From Caulobacteraceae bacterium (GTDB taxonomy: Bacteria > Pseudomonadota > Alphaproteobacteria > Caulobacterales > Caulobacteraceae): DNA of 8,924 bases. The notes beneath the pieces were generated by a model. It ran no database searches, was not told the DNA's origin, and saw nothing but the letters and a program-made list of their open reading frames with translations. The stretch covers positions 1 through 8,924 of the forward strand of contig JADZBR010000019.1 in the NCBI GenBank assembly GCA_020852035.1. Reading direction: 5' to 3'. The translations under genes and the position numbers were made by a program. This document shows positions 1-6,267 of this stretch, piece by piece; position 1 is the stretch's first letter, and each line of letters starts with the position of its first letter.

Positions 1-9
1 CACCGATTC

Positions 10-12
10 TAA
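10..12 (+). other. In-frame TAA interrupting the ABC ATPase reading frame
   Basis: The codons before the fragment read CAC CGA TTC TAA GAG GTG GAT. ATP-binding domains of exporters usually have Arg-Phe-Tyr followed by an acidic residue here, just before the segment that begins SGRVL. TAA differs from the Tyr codon TAC by one base. Either the gene carries a nonsense mutation or this is an error close to the end of the sequence. Only three codons upstream of the stop are visible, so homology across it rests on His-Arg-Phe alone. Confidence 0.6.
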
Positions 13-15
13 GAG

Positions 16-633
16 GTGGATTCCGGCCGGGTGCTGGTCGGCGGCCACGACGTGCGCGACGTCGAGATCGACAGCCTGGGCCAGGTGATCGGCATTGTGC
101 TACAGGAGCCGTTCCTGTTCACCGGCACCATCGCTGAGAACATCCGCTACTCGTCTCAGGCGACCCGCGAGGTGATCGAAGCCGCCGCCCAGTCGGTGCG
201 CGCCCACGACTTCATCATGAAGCTGCCCAACGGCTACGACACCCAGCTGGGCCAGCGCGGCTGCAACCTCTCGCTCGGCCAGCGCCAGCTGATCAGCTTC
301 GCCCGCGCGCTGGTCGCCAACCCGCAGATCCTGATCCTCGACGAGGCCACCGCCAACATCGACAGCTTCACCGAGCTGGAGATCCAGAAGGCGCTGAAGG
401 TGCTGTTCGCCGGCCGCACCTGCCTGGTGATCGCCCACCGGCTGGCCACCGTGCGCGACGCCGACCGGATCATCGTCCTGCAGCGCGGCCACATCGTCGA
501 GCAGGGGCCGCACGACGAACTGATGAAGAAGGGCGGGCTCTACGCCCACCTCTACACTTCCAGCTACTCGTCCTTCGACGACATGCCGGAGGAGGGGGCG
601 CGGCGCGAGGACTCGATGGTCAGGCCGACCTGA
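16..633 (+). CDS. ABC exporter ATP-binding domain, 5'-truncated fragment
   Basis: This is the C-terminal part of an ATP-binding domain of the exporter type (ABCB/MsbA-like, normally fused behind a six-helix membrane domain). It would hydrolyse ATP to power export; the substrate cannot be told. Counting from the GTG at 16, the visible motifs are the Q-loop (Q30, in LQEPFLFTGTIAENI), the signature LSLGQRQ at 85-91 (the usual second-position Gly of LSGGQ is Leu, as in some exporter subfamilies), Walker B ILILDE at 105-110, the D-loop and the switch His (H141 in IAHR). Walker A and the membrane domain would lie left of base 1. Upstream of 16 the same frame reads His-Arg-Phe-stop-Glu, so the family motif RFY appears to be interrupted by a TAA at 10-12. 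The GTG at 16 is only the first possible codon after that stop and is unlikely to be a native start, since no ribosome-binding site precedes it. The polypeptide ends in a non-conserved, charged tail. The family call is sure; whether the gene is intact is not. Confidence 0.9.
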   Translation: MDSGRVLVGGHDVRDVEIDSLGQVIGIVLQEPFLFTGTIAENIRYSSQATREVIEAAAQSVRAHDFIMKLPNGYDTQLGQRGCNLSLGQRQLISFARALVANPQILILDEATANIDSFTELEIQKALKVLFAGRTCLVIAHRLATVRDADRIIVLQRGHIVEQGPHDELMKKGGLYAHLYTSSYSSFDDMPEEGARREDSMVRPT

Positions 634-664
634 GCGTTTTTCGGCGCGGGCCGGCCCTGCGTGG

Positions 665-770
665 TTCGAGACGCGCCCTGCGTGCGCTCCTCACCATGAC
701 TAAGGTTTGTGCTGACAAGGTTGTTGCTGACCTGGTCATCCTGAGGCGCCCGCGCAGCGGGCGTCTCGAA
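665..770. repeat. Interrupted intergenic palindrome (REP-like element)
   Basis: The left arm (665-699, beginning TTCGAGACGCG) and the right arm (736-770, ending GCGTCTCGAA) are inverted copies. Reverse-complementing the left arm and comparing it base by base with the right arm gives 28 matches in 35, with the terminal 10 bases perfectly matched. A 36-base spacer (700-735) lies between them. The transcript of either strand could fold into a long hairpin. Elements of this look (TCATCCTGAGG...GTCTCGAA) are scattered between genes in many alphaproteobacterial genomes, which I recall as established knowledge; family membership was not checked. It lies between convergent genes, where it could also help end transcription from both sides. 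Confidence 0.75.
702..731. repeat. 15-bp tandem duplication inside the palindrome loop
   Basis: Bases 702-716 (AAGGTTTGTGCTGAC) and 717-731 (AAGGTTGTTGCTGAC) are directly adjacent copies agreeing at 13 of 15 positions. They fill almost the whole spacer of the surrounding palindrome. The spacer is markedly richer in A and T than its surroundings. Confidence 0.7.
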
Positions 771-781
771 AGCCTGCCCTC

Positions 782-800
782 GGGCCGGCGAAGCCGGTCC
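782..800. terminator. GC hairpin downstream of two convergent genes, possible terminator
   Basis: Bases 782-789 pair with 793-800 around a GAA loop, an 8-bp stem containing one G-T pair. It lies 25 bases past the stop of the minus-strand 90-aa gene and 150 bases past the ABC fragment. There is no T-tract on either strand, so it is not a classical intrinsic terminator. The role is inferred from position only. Confidence 0.3.
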
Positions 801-825
801 CGTGGGGACGCAAGGCCCGGCCGCT

Positions 826-1098
826 TCAGGCTGGCCCCGGCTTGGGCGCGGGTTCGATCACGCCGCTGGCGCGCTTGCGCAACACCAGCACCTGGCGGCC
901 GCCCACGATGACGCGGATCTCGTCGCAGGCCCGGCAGCGTTGCAGCAGCCGCCGCGCCCGGCCCATCAGCCGGTCGGGCGTTGCGGTGTCGACCACCCGG
1001 TCGACGGCCTCGCCCTTCGCATAGAGTTCGAAACGGAAGATCACTTCGAAGTCTTCCCTCCCTGTGGGTGCGGGAAGGTAAGGCTTCGGCGGCGGCAT
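826..1098 (-). CDS. Hypothetical protein, 90 aa
   Basis: I do not recognise this protein. It begins with a Pro-rich stretch (MPPPKPYLPAP), followed by an acidic/aromatic segment (EDFEVIFRFELYAKGEA, about 15-31). A basic helix-like region contains RARRLLQRCRACDEI, then a short beta-hairpin-like stretch (RVIVGGRQVLVLRKR), and the tail is Pro-rich. There is no signal peptide or membrane segment, so it is probably cytosolic. The frame stays open for 67 further codons upstream, but those codons lie inside the divergent transporter gene and look non-coding. The ATG at 1098 has a good ribosome-binding site (GAAGGGGG, + strand 1107-1114, 8 bases upstream), which decides the start. It is transcribed away from the neighbouring transporter and towards the palindrome. 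The two Cys (CRAC) are too few to claim a metal site. Its reality as a gene is supported by the ribosome-binding site and sensible protein composition. Confidence 0.65.
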   Translation of the reverse strand: MPPPKPYLPAPTGREDFEVIFRFELYAKGEAVDRVVDTATPDRLMGRARRLLQRCRACDEIRVIVGGRQVLVLRKRASGVIEPAPKPGPA

Positions 1099-1106
1099 GG
1101 TTCCCG

Positions 1107-1114
1107 CCCCCTTC
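1107..1114 (-). promoter_or_regulatory. Ribosome-binding site deciding the start of the 90-aa gene
   Basis: Read on the - strand, the sequence is GAAGGGGG, 8 bases before the ATG at 1098. No comparable site precedes the in-frame upstream ATG codons of the longer open frame, so it favours the 90-residue product. Confidence 0.6.
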
Positions 1115-1126
1115 ACGCGCCCACCG

Positions 1127-2041
1127 ATGCGGCCTATGCGCTGCGGCGTGAGCGAACCGGCCCCCCATCCGCCCTCCCAGCCGGCTCTCGGCATCGCCTT
1201 TCGGGTGATCGCCACCGGCTGTTTCGCCACCCTGGCGGCGGTCGTGAAGTGGGCGGGCGAACAGGGCGTGCCGGTGCTGGAGACCATCTTCTTCCGCAAC
1301 GCCTTCGCCTTCGTGCCGGTGCTGATCTACATGGGCCGGACCACCGGGTTCGGCGTGCTCAGGACCTCGCGCCCGCTTTCCCACTTCGCCCGCTCGGGGA
1401 GCGGGCTGGTCGGCATGACCTGCGGCTTCACCGCCCTGACCATGCTGCCGCTGACCGACGCCACGGCGCTCGCCTTCGCCTCGCCGCTGTTCATGACGGC
1501 GCTGGCCGTGCCGCTGTTGGGCGAGCGGGTGGGGCTCCACCGGGGGCTGGCGGTGGCGCTCGGCTTCGTGGGCGTGCTGATCATGGTGCGCCCGACCGGC
1601 CAGGGCCTGAACCTGACCGGCGTGGGCTTCGCCCTGACCGGCGCGCTCGGCGCCGCGTTCGCGATGATCGCCATCCGGCGCATATCCCGCACCGAGCCGG
1701 GACCGGCGATCGTCTTCTACTTCACCCTGGCGGGGACACTGCTGGGCCTGGCCAGCCTGCCGTTCGGCTGGGTGATCCCCAACCTCCAGACCCTCGGCGT
1801 GCTGATCGCCGGCGGCTTGGTCGGCGGGGTGGGACAGCTCTTCCTCACAGAGTCCTTCCGGCGAGCCCCGGTCGCGGTTGTGGCGCCGTTCGAATACACC
1901 CAGTTGGTCTGGGCGGCGGGCATCGGCTTTCTGATCTGGTCGGAGGTCCCCAGCGGCTACACCCTGCTGGGCGCGGCGGTGGTGGCGGCCAGCGGCCTCT
2001 ACATCCTCTACCGAGAGACCCGGCGGCTACGGGTTCCCTAG
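1127..2041 (+). CDS. EamA/DMT-family inner-membrane transporter
   Basis: This is a drug/metabolite-transporter superfamily permease (COG0697 type) of about 300 residues, the usual size for ten-helix members. The protein is two internally repeated EamA halves. From the ATG at 1127, hydrophobic segments lie near 20-42, 52-69, 90-107, 112-131, 138-155, 162-184, 192-211, 221-240, 249-271 and 278-295. Typical features are FFRN after helix 2 begins, PLTDATALAFASPLF at about 108-122, LGER at the end of helix 4 and, in the second half, the counterpart FEYTQLVW. The substrate is unknown; relatives export amino acids or other metabolites or take up S-adenosylmethionine. The start is uncertain. ATG codons at 1097, 1127 and 1136 and a GTG at 1148 are all in frame and none has a clear ribosome-binding site. 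The ATG at 1097 would overlap the start codon of the divergent gene, while the GTG at 1148 would give a natural N-terminus (SEPAPHPP). The C-terminal stop shares bases with the stop of the convergent kinase. Confidence 0.9.
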   Translation: MRPMRCGVSEPAPHPPSQPALGIAFRVIATGCFATLAAVVKWAGEQGVPVLETIFFRNAFAFVPVLIYMGRTTGFGVLRTSRPLSHFARSGSGLVGMTCGFTALTMLPLTDATALAFASPLFMTALAVPLLGERVGLHRGLAVALGFVGVLIMVRPTGQGLNLTGVGFALTGALGAAFAMIAIRRISRTEPGPAIVFYFTLAGTLLGLASLPFGWVIPNLQTLGVLIAGGLVGGVGQLFLTESFRRAPVAVVAPFEYTQLVWAAGIGFLIWSEVPSGYTLLGAAVVAASGLYILYRETRRLRVP

Positions 2042-5000
2042 GCGGTCATCCGCGCGGGCTGCTGGGCGGTCCATTCCTCGCGCAGGACCTCCACCGACGC
2101 CGGCTTGCCGAACAGGTAGCCCTGCAGCGAGTGCACGCCGGCGATCTTCAGGAACTTCTTCTGCACTTCGGTCTCGACGCCTTCGGCGACCACCTTCATG
2201 CCCAGCGCCCGGGCCATGCCGGCGACGGCGTGGATCAGGGCGGCGGACTGCACGTCCTCGTGGCAGTGGTCGATGAAGCTCTTGTCGATCTTCAGTTTGT
2301 CGAACGGGAAACGGCGCAGGTGGCTGAGGCTCGAATAGCCGACGCCGAAGTCGTCCAGCGCCACCTTCAGGCCGAGGGTGTGCAGCTGCTTCATGGTGCG
2401 GGTGATCTGTTCCTCCTCGCCCAGCACCGCGGTCTCCGTGACCTCCACCTCCAGGCGTCTGGCCGGGAAGCCGGCCTTCTGGATCAGCGCGTCGAGGTCG
2501 TGGGCGAAGGCGGGATCGGCGAACTCCACCGCCGAGGCGTTGAAGCTGACCACCAGCCCGTCGAGGTCGGCCGTCTCGGCCATCAGCCGCTGCAGCACCC
2601 AGCGGGTGATCGGGCGGATCAGGCCGTGCTGCTCGGCCAGCGGGATGAAGTCGGCGGGGCTGACGAAACCGCGGGTCGGGCTCTTCCAGCGGATCAGCGC
2701 CTCGCAGCCGATGATCTGGGCGCCGTCGCGGTCCATCTGCTTCTGGTAGACGAGGCTGAGTTCATCGCGCGCGATGGCGGCCTGCAGGTCGTCGAGCAGG
2801 CTCTGCGTGTCCGGATCGACCGGGACGGCCGGCGGGGCCGGGGGCGCGGCGACGACCTGCTCCGGCCGCCCGCCGTTCAGCTCGAGCAGCGTCGCCTTCA
2901 GCGTATCGGCGAGTTCGAGGATCGCGGCGCGGTCCACCACTTCGGCGCGGCCCTCGGCCTCGATGCGGGCGGCCAGGTCGGCGACGGCGCGGGCGCCGAC
3001 GTTGAGGCTCATGGACTTGAGCGCGTGGGCGGCGCGGGCGGCTTCCGCCGGGTCGTGAGCCGCTTCAGCCAGTCGCTTCACCGCCTCAGGCGCGTGGCGG
3101 CGGTAGAGGTTCAGCACCCGCTCGACGAACTCGGCGCGGCCGCCGGCGGCCATGCGGCGCAGGTCGTCGGTCACCTGCGCGTCGAGCAGCGACCCGGCCG
3201 GCAAAGCTTCAGCCGGCGTGGAAGCGGCGTCCGGTTCGACGGCGGCCAGCGCGGCGCCGGCCTCGCTCGGCGCGACGAACTCGCTCAGCGTGCGGGCGAG
3301 GGCGGCGAGGGTGAAGGGCTTGTGCAGCACCCCGTCCATCCCGCAGTCGCGCCAGGCGTCGGCGGCCGACCCCACGACGTGGGCGGTGAAGGCGACGATG
3401 GGGGTGCGCTCAACGCCCTCGATCTCCTGGCGGCGGCGGATTTCGGCGGTGGCCTCGTAGCCGTCCATCTCCGGCATGGAGCCGTCCATCAGCACCAGGT
3501 CGAAGCGCTCGGCCATGACGGCGTCGAGCGCCTGCCTGCCGTCGAAGGCGACCTTCGATTCCACGCCGAGGCGCGACAGGGCCTCGATGGCGACCTCGCG
3601 GTTGACGGCGCTGTCGTCGGCGACCAGCACGCGGCGGCCGTGGAACATCGCGCCCGGGTCGGCGTCGCCGGCGCGTTTGCCGACGGCGGCGTCGGAGAGC
3701 GGCCTGCCGAGGAGGTGCTGGCGCAGCAGGGCCTCCAGTTCGCAGCGGCGCAGCGGCTGGACCAGCACCGCCTGGGCGCGGCCGGCGCGCTGCAGGTTCG
3801 CCGGCGCGTCGTCGCCGTATTCGCCGAGGCAGACCACTGGCGCGCCGACCTTGCCCATCTCCTCGATGGCGGTGGGCTCGGCGACGATCAGGCCGCAGCT
3901 CTCGGAGGGCGCGGCGGCCAGCGGCTCGACGGTCACGCCGGCGGCCTTCAGGTAGCGGGTGAGGGCGTGGCGGGTGGCGATCCCCTCGTGGGCGACGGCG
4001 ACCAGTTCCTCGCGGGCGGTCAGGTCGGGCCAGGGCTCGGCGGCCTCCAGCACGGTCACCGGGATCTCGAAGGCGAAGGTGGAGCCCTTGCCGAGTTCGC
4101 TCTTCAGGACGAAGCGCCCGCCCATGGCCTCGACCAGGCGCTTGCAGATGGCGAGGCCGAGGCCCGTGCCGCCGAACTTGCGGGTGGTCGACTGGTCGGC
4201 CTGGGAGAAGGCGCCGAAGACGTCGGCCTGCTTGTCCTTGGCGATGCCGATTCCGGTGTCCTGCACGGCGACGCGCAGGCGGTGGCCGGAGGGGGCCTCG
4301 ATGGCCACCATCACCCCGCCGGTCTCGGTGAACTTGATGGCGTTGTTGACCAGGTTGCCGACCACCTGGCGCAGCCGCACCGCGTCGGCCTCGATCAGCT
4401 TGGGAACGCCCGGCGCGATGTAGGCAGCCAGGTCCAGGTTTTTGGAGCGGGCGCGCTCCCAGAACAGCGAGCAGACATCGTCGGCGATTTCGGCGGGGTC
4501 CACCGGCGCGGCCTCGAGGTCCATCTTGCCGGCCTCGATCTTCGAGAAGTCGAGGATGTCGTTGATGATGGCCAGTAGGCTCGACCCAGACTTGGCGATC
4601 ACCTCGGCGAAGCGGCGCTGCTTGGGCGGCACGTCGCCCGCGGCCAGCATCTCGGCCATCACCATGATGCCGTTCATCGGCGTGCGGATCTCGTGGCTCA
4701 TGGTGGCCAGGAAGTCGGACTTGGCGGCGTTGGCGCTCTCGGCGGCCTCCTTGGCGGTGGCGAGTTCGGCGGTGCGCATGGCGACGCGGCGTTCCAGCCC
4801 GGCCACGTGGTCGGCGATCTCGGCGTCGCGCACGCTGATCTCGGCGAGCATGCGGTTGAAGCCCTCGACCAGTTCGCCGACCTCGTCATCGGCGGTGATC
4901 TCGACCTGGCGCTTGTAGTCATGGCTGGCGCGCACCTGGCCCATAGCCTCGGTCAGGGCGACGATCGGCCCGGAGACGCGCCGCTGCAGCCGGAAGGCGA

Positions 5001-5550
5001 CCAGCAGGCCCGCCGCCATCGCCGCGCAGCCCGCCATCAGGCTGAGCAGCAGGCTGGAGACGAGCCGCTCGGCGCCGCCGGCCTGCTTGCCCAGCAGGGT
5101 GACCGTTCCGACCGCCTGGCGGTCATGCGTGATCGGGGCGGTCGCCTGGATGGTGTGCGAAGCCAGGATGTTCCAGCCCGCCCGCCGCCCGTCGCCGACA
5201 CGCGCGTCGCGCGAAAGCCTGGCGCCGCTGCCGGTCTCGGCCAGCAGGCGGCCGTCGGCCAGATTGACCCGCGCATAGGTCACGCCGGGCATCAGGCTGA
5301 TGGCGCGCAGGGCCTTGTAGGTCTTGGCGCCCGACACCTCGGCGGCGCCTTCGGCGCTCATCGAGGCGAGGACGGCGGCTGTGTTGCGTAGCTGTTCAGC
5401 CTGCAGGGCGGCGTCCCGACGGCCGTCGCGCCAGGCGCTGACCCCGACCACAAGGGCCACGGCGATGCTGACGCACACCAGCACAAGGGTGATCAACTTG
5501 CCGCGAATGGTGCGTCTGGCCCGCTTTCGCCCAGAAGTTGCGCCCACCAC
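2038..5550 (-). CDS. Hybrid histidine kinase with receiver, HPt and C-terminal EAL phosphodiesterase domains
   Basis: This 1170-residue inner-membrane signalling protein has membrane helices at about 18-39 and 164-187 around a periplasmic segment (40-163, CHASE8-like in feel). HAMP (about 188-240) and a coiled coil to about 275 follow. HisKA carries H286 in SHEIRTPMNG. The HATPase has an N-box with NN at 402-403, DTGIGI at 431-436 and GGTGLGL at 460-466. A degenerate receiver spans 513-612. An intact receiver (about 638-760) has D645/D646, D689, T722 and K744. The HPt domain (about 785-890) has H842 in AHALKS. After a Pro/Ala linker comes an EAL domain (about 915-1165) with E950 (EALIR), N1004, E1036, E1039, D1066/D1067, K1087, E1123 and QGYLFGKP. 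All residues needed to hydrolyse c-di-GMP are present, and no GGDEF domain is seen. Expected flow is H286 to D689 to H842, then an external receiver, with phosphodiesterase activity under the same control (inference). The start is GTG at 5550, immediately followed by a second GTG, with GGAG 8 bases upstream. It is divergent from a small response regulator, its plausible partner. Confidence 0.95.
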   Translation of the reverse strand: MVGATSGRKRARRTIRGKLITLVLVCVSIAVALVVGVSAWRDGRRDAALQAEQLRNTAAVLASMSAEGAAEVSGAKTYKALRAISLMPGVTYARVNLADGRLLAETGSGARLSRDARVGDGRRAGWNILASHTIQATAPITHDRQAVGTVTLLGKQAGGAERLVSSLLLSLMAGCAAMAAGLLVAFRLQRRVSGPIVALTEAMGQVRASHDYKRQVEITADDEVGELVEGFNRMLAEISVRDAEIADHVAGLERRVAMRTAELATAKEAAESANAAKSDFLATMSHEIRTPMNGIMVMAEMLAAGDVPPKQRRFAEVIAKSGSSLLAIINDILDFSKIEAGKMDLEAAPVDPAEIADDVCSLFWERARSKNLDLAAYIAPGVPKLIEADAVRLRQVVGNLVNNAIKFTETGGVMVAIEAPSGHRLRVAVQDTGIGIAKDKQADVFGAFSQADQSTTRKFGGTGLGLAICKRLVEAMGGRFVLKSELGKGSTFAFEIPVTVLEAAEPWPDLTAREELVAVAHEGIATRHALTRYLKAAGVTVEPLAAAPSESCGLIVAEPTAIEEMGKVGAPVVCLGEYGDDAPANLQRAGRAQAVLVQPLRRCELEALLRQHLLGRPLSDAAVGKRAGDADPGAMFHGRRVLVADDSAVNREVAIEALSRLGVESKVAFDGRQALDAVMAERFDLVLMDGSMPEMDGYEATAEIRRRQEIEGVERTPIVAFTAHVVGSAADAWRDCGMDGVLHKPFTLAALARTLSEFVAPSEAGAALAAVEPDAASTPAEALPAGSLLDAQVTDDLRRMAAGGRAEFVERVLNLYRRHAPEAVKRLAEAAHDPAEAARAAHALKSMSLNVGARAVADLAARIEAEGRAEVVDRAAILELADTLKATLLELNGGRPEQVVAAPPAPPAVPVDPDTQSLLDDLQAAIARDELSLVYQKQMDRDGAQIIGCEALIRWKSPTRGFVSPADFIPLAEQHGLIRPITRWVLQRLMAETADLDGLVVSFNASAVEFADPAFAHDLDALIQKAGFPARRLEVEVTETAVLGEEEQITRTMKQLHTLGLKVALDDFGVGYSSLSHLRRFPFDKLKIDKSFIDHCHEDVQSAALIHAVAGMARALGMKVVAEGVETEVQKKFLKIAGVHSLQGYLFGKPASVEVLREEWTAQQPARMTA

Positions 5551-5558
5551 GCCGATCG

Positions 5559-5562
5559 CTCC
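5559..5562 (-). promoter_or_regulatory. Ribosome-binding site for the hybrid kinase
   Basis: The - strand reads GGAG, 8 bases before the first of two consecutive GTG codons. This supports the first GTG (5550) as the start. The divergent intergenic stretch beyond it (about 5563-5598) is relatively AT-rich and probably holds promoters for both directions. I could not recognise convincing -35/-10 boxes. Confidence 0.5.
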
Positions 5563-5652
5563 AAACCTTTGTTCAGTAAGGGGAGTTACGGGGGATTAAT
5601 GACTGCCGGCTTAAAGCTTGCGCGGCTTTGGATCACGAGGGGCGAAACCCTG

Positions 5653-6267
5653 ATGCCGCCGCCCGATGATCTCGGGACGTTCTTCTACGTGTTGCAGGAA
5701 GATCTTCGGATCCTCTACGTCGACGACGATCCCATTCTTCGCGAATTCGCCGTCGTTCACCTCTCCAGCGAACACGCGCAGGTGCGCACCGCCGAGGATG
5801 GGCTCGATGCGCTGCGGCAGCTGGACGCCGAGATCCCCGACCTCGTCCTGCTCGATCTGGAGATGCCGCGGCTGGACGGGTTCGAGACCCTGCAGCGGCT
5901 GCGCGGGGACGATCGTTTCGCCCACCTGCCGGTGATCGTGGTCACCAGCCGCGAGGACGCGGCGGCCATCGACCGCGCCTATGAGCTCGGCGCGACCTTC
6001 TTCACGGTCAAGCCGATCAACTGGCGGCTCCTGAGCTACGAGGTGCGCTATGTGCACCGCGCCCATCTGGCCGAACTCGCTCTGCGCGATGCCGCCGCCA
6101 GCGCCCAGGCGGCCGAGCGGGACGCGGCCGGGCGGCTGACCGCCCTGGCGCACGAGAGCCGCAACTTCCTTAGCCTGGCGCTGGAGAGCGCGCCGTCCCT
6201 GCGTCCCGCCGCCGCGAGCTACGCCGCCGCGCTCCAGGGGGCCGTGCATGGGCTGGCGCGCTCCTAG
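5653..6267 (+). CDS. Single-receiver response regulator with an H-box-like C-terminal tail
   Basis: This 204-residue cytosolic protein has one CheY-like receiver at about 18-135. Counting from the ATG at 5653, the acidic pocket is D24/D25/D26 in LYVDDDP. The phospho-acceptor is D68 in LLDLEMPRLDG, the switch Thr is T98 in VVTS, and the Lys is K120 in VKPIN. No DNA-binding or output enzyme domain follows. Instead there is an Ala-rich, probably helical tail of about 70 residues containing AHESRNFL around H167, which resembles the H-box of histidine kinases (AHELRNPL) but has no ATPase domain behind it. ATG 5653 is chosen because GAGGGG lies 10 bases upstream. The in-frame ATG at 5599 has a purine run only 3 bases away, and the codons between (TTA, CTT, CTT) look non-coding. 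A TTG at 5569 is also in frame. It diverges from the hybrid kinase, so it is a natural acceptor from that kinase's HPt domain (inference). Its 3' end overlaps the TadG-like gene by 20 bases, suggesting co-translation. Confidence 0.88.
   Translation: MPPPDDLGTFFYVLQEDLRILYVDDDPILREFAVVHLSSEHAQVRTAEDGLDALRQLDAEIPDLVLLDLEMPRLDGFETLQRLRGDDRFAHLPVIVVTSREDAAAIDRAYELGATFFTVKPINWRLLSYEVRYVHRAHLAELALRDAAASAQAAERDAAGRLTALAHESRNFLSLALESAPSLRPAAASYAAALQGAVHGLARS
6236..6241 (+). promoter_or_regulatory. Ribosome-binding site of the TadG-like gene, inside the response-regulator gene
   Basis: AGGGGG lies 6 bases before the ATG at 6248 and within the last codons of the response regulator. It decides the start of the downstream gene and implies that the two are read from one message. 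Confidence 0.6.

Noticed and set aside
771..832. Larger stem pairing AGCCTG (771-776) with CAGGCT (827-832)
   Set aside because: The pairing is only 6 bp across about 50 bases, and the right arm overlaps the end of the coding sequence. It could be chance in GC-rich DNA.
620..1540. A 306-codon open frame on the - strand
   Set aside because: It covers the palindrome, the 90-aa gene in another frame and half the transporter. The composition is Arg/Gly/His-rich with no recognisable motif.
802..4578. A 1258-codon open frame on the + strand opposite the kinase
   Set aside because: It runs antisense to a well-supported kinase and across the end of the transporter. Its His/Gly/Ala/Arg/Asp-rich composition is the usual by-product of high-GC third positions on the other strand.
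5596..5614. Two TTAA half-sites resembling a CtrA binding site between the kinase and the regulator
   Set aside because: The spacing between the TTAA elements is 11 bases, whereas the CtrA site needs TTAA-N7-TTAA.
5569..5652. N-terminal extension of the response regulator from TTG 5569 or ATG 5599
   Set aside because: The codons include TTA and CTT, rare in this GC-rich background. The purine run before 5599 is too close to the ATG, and the extension takes up the likely promoter region.
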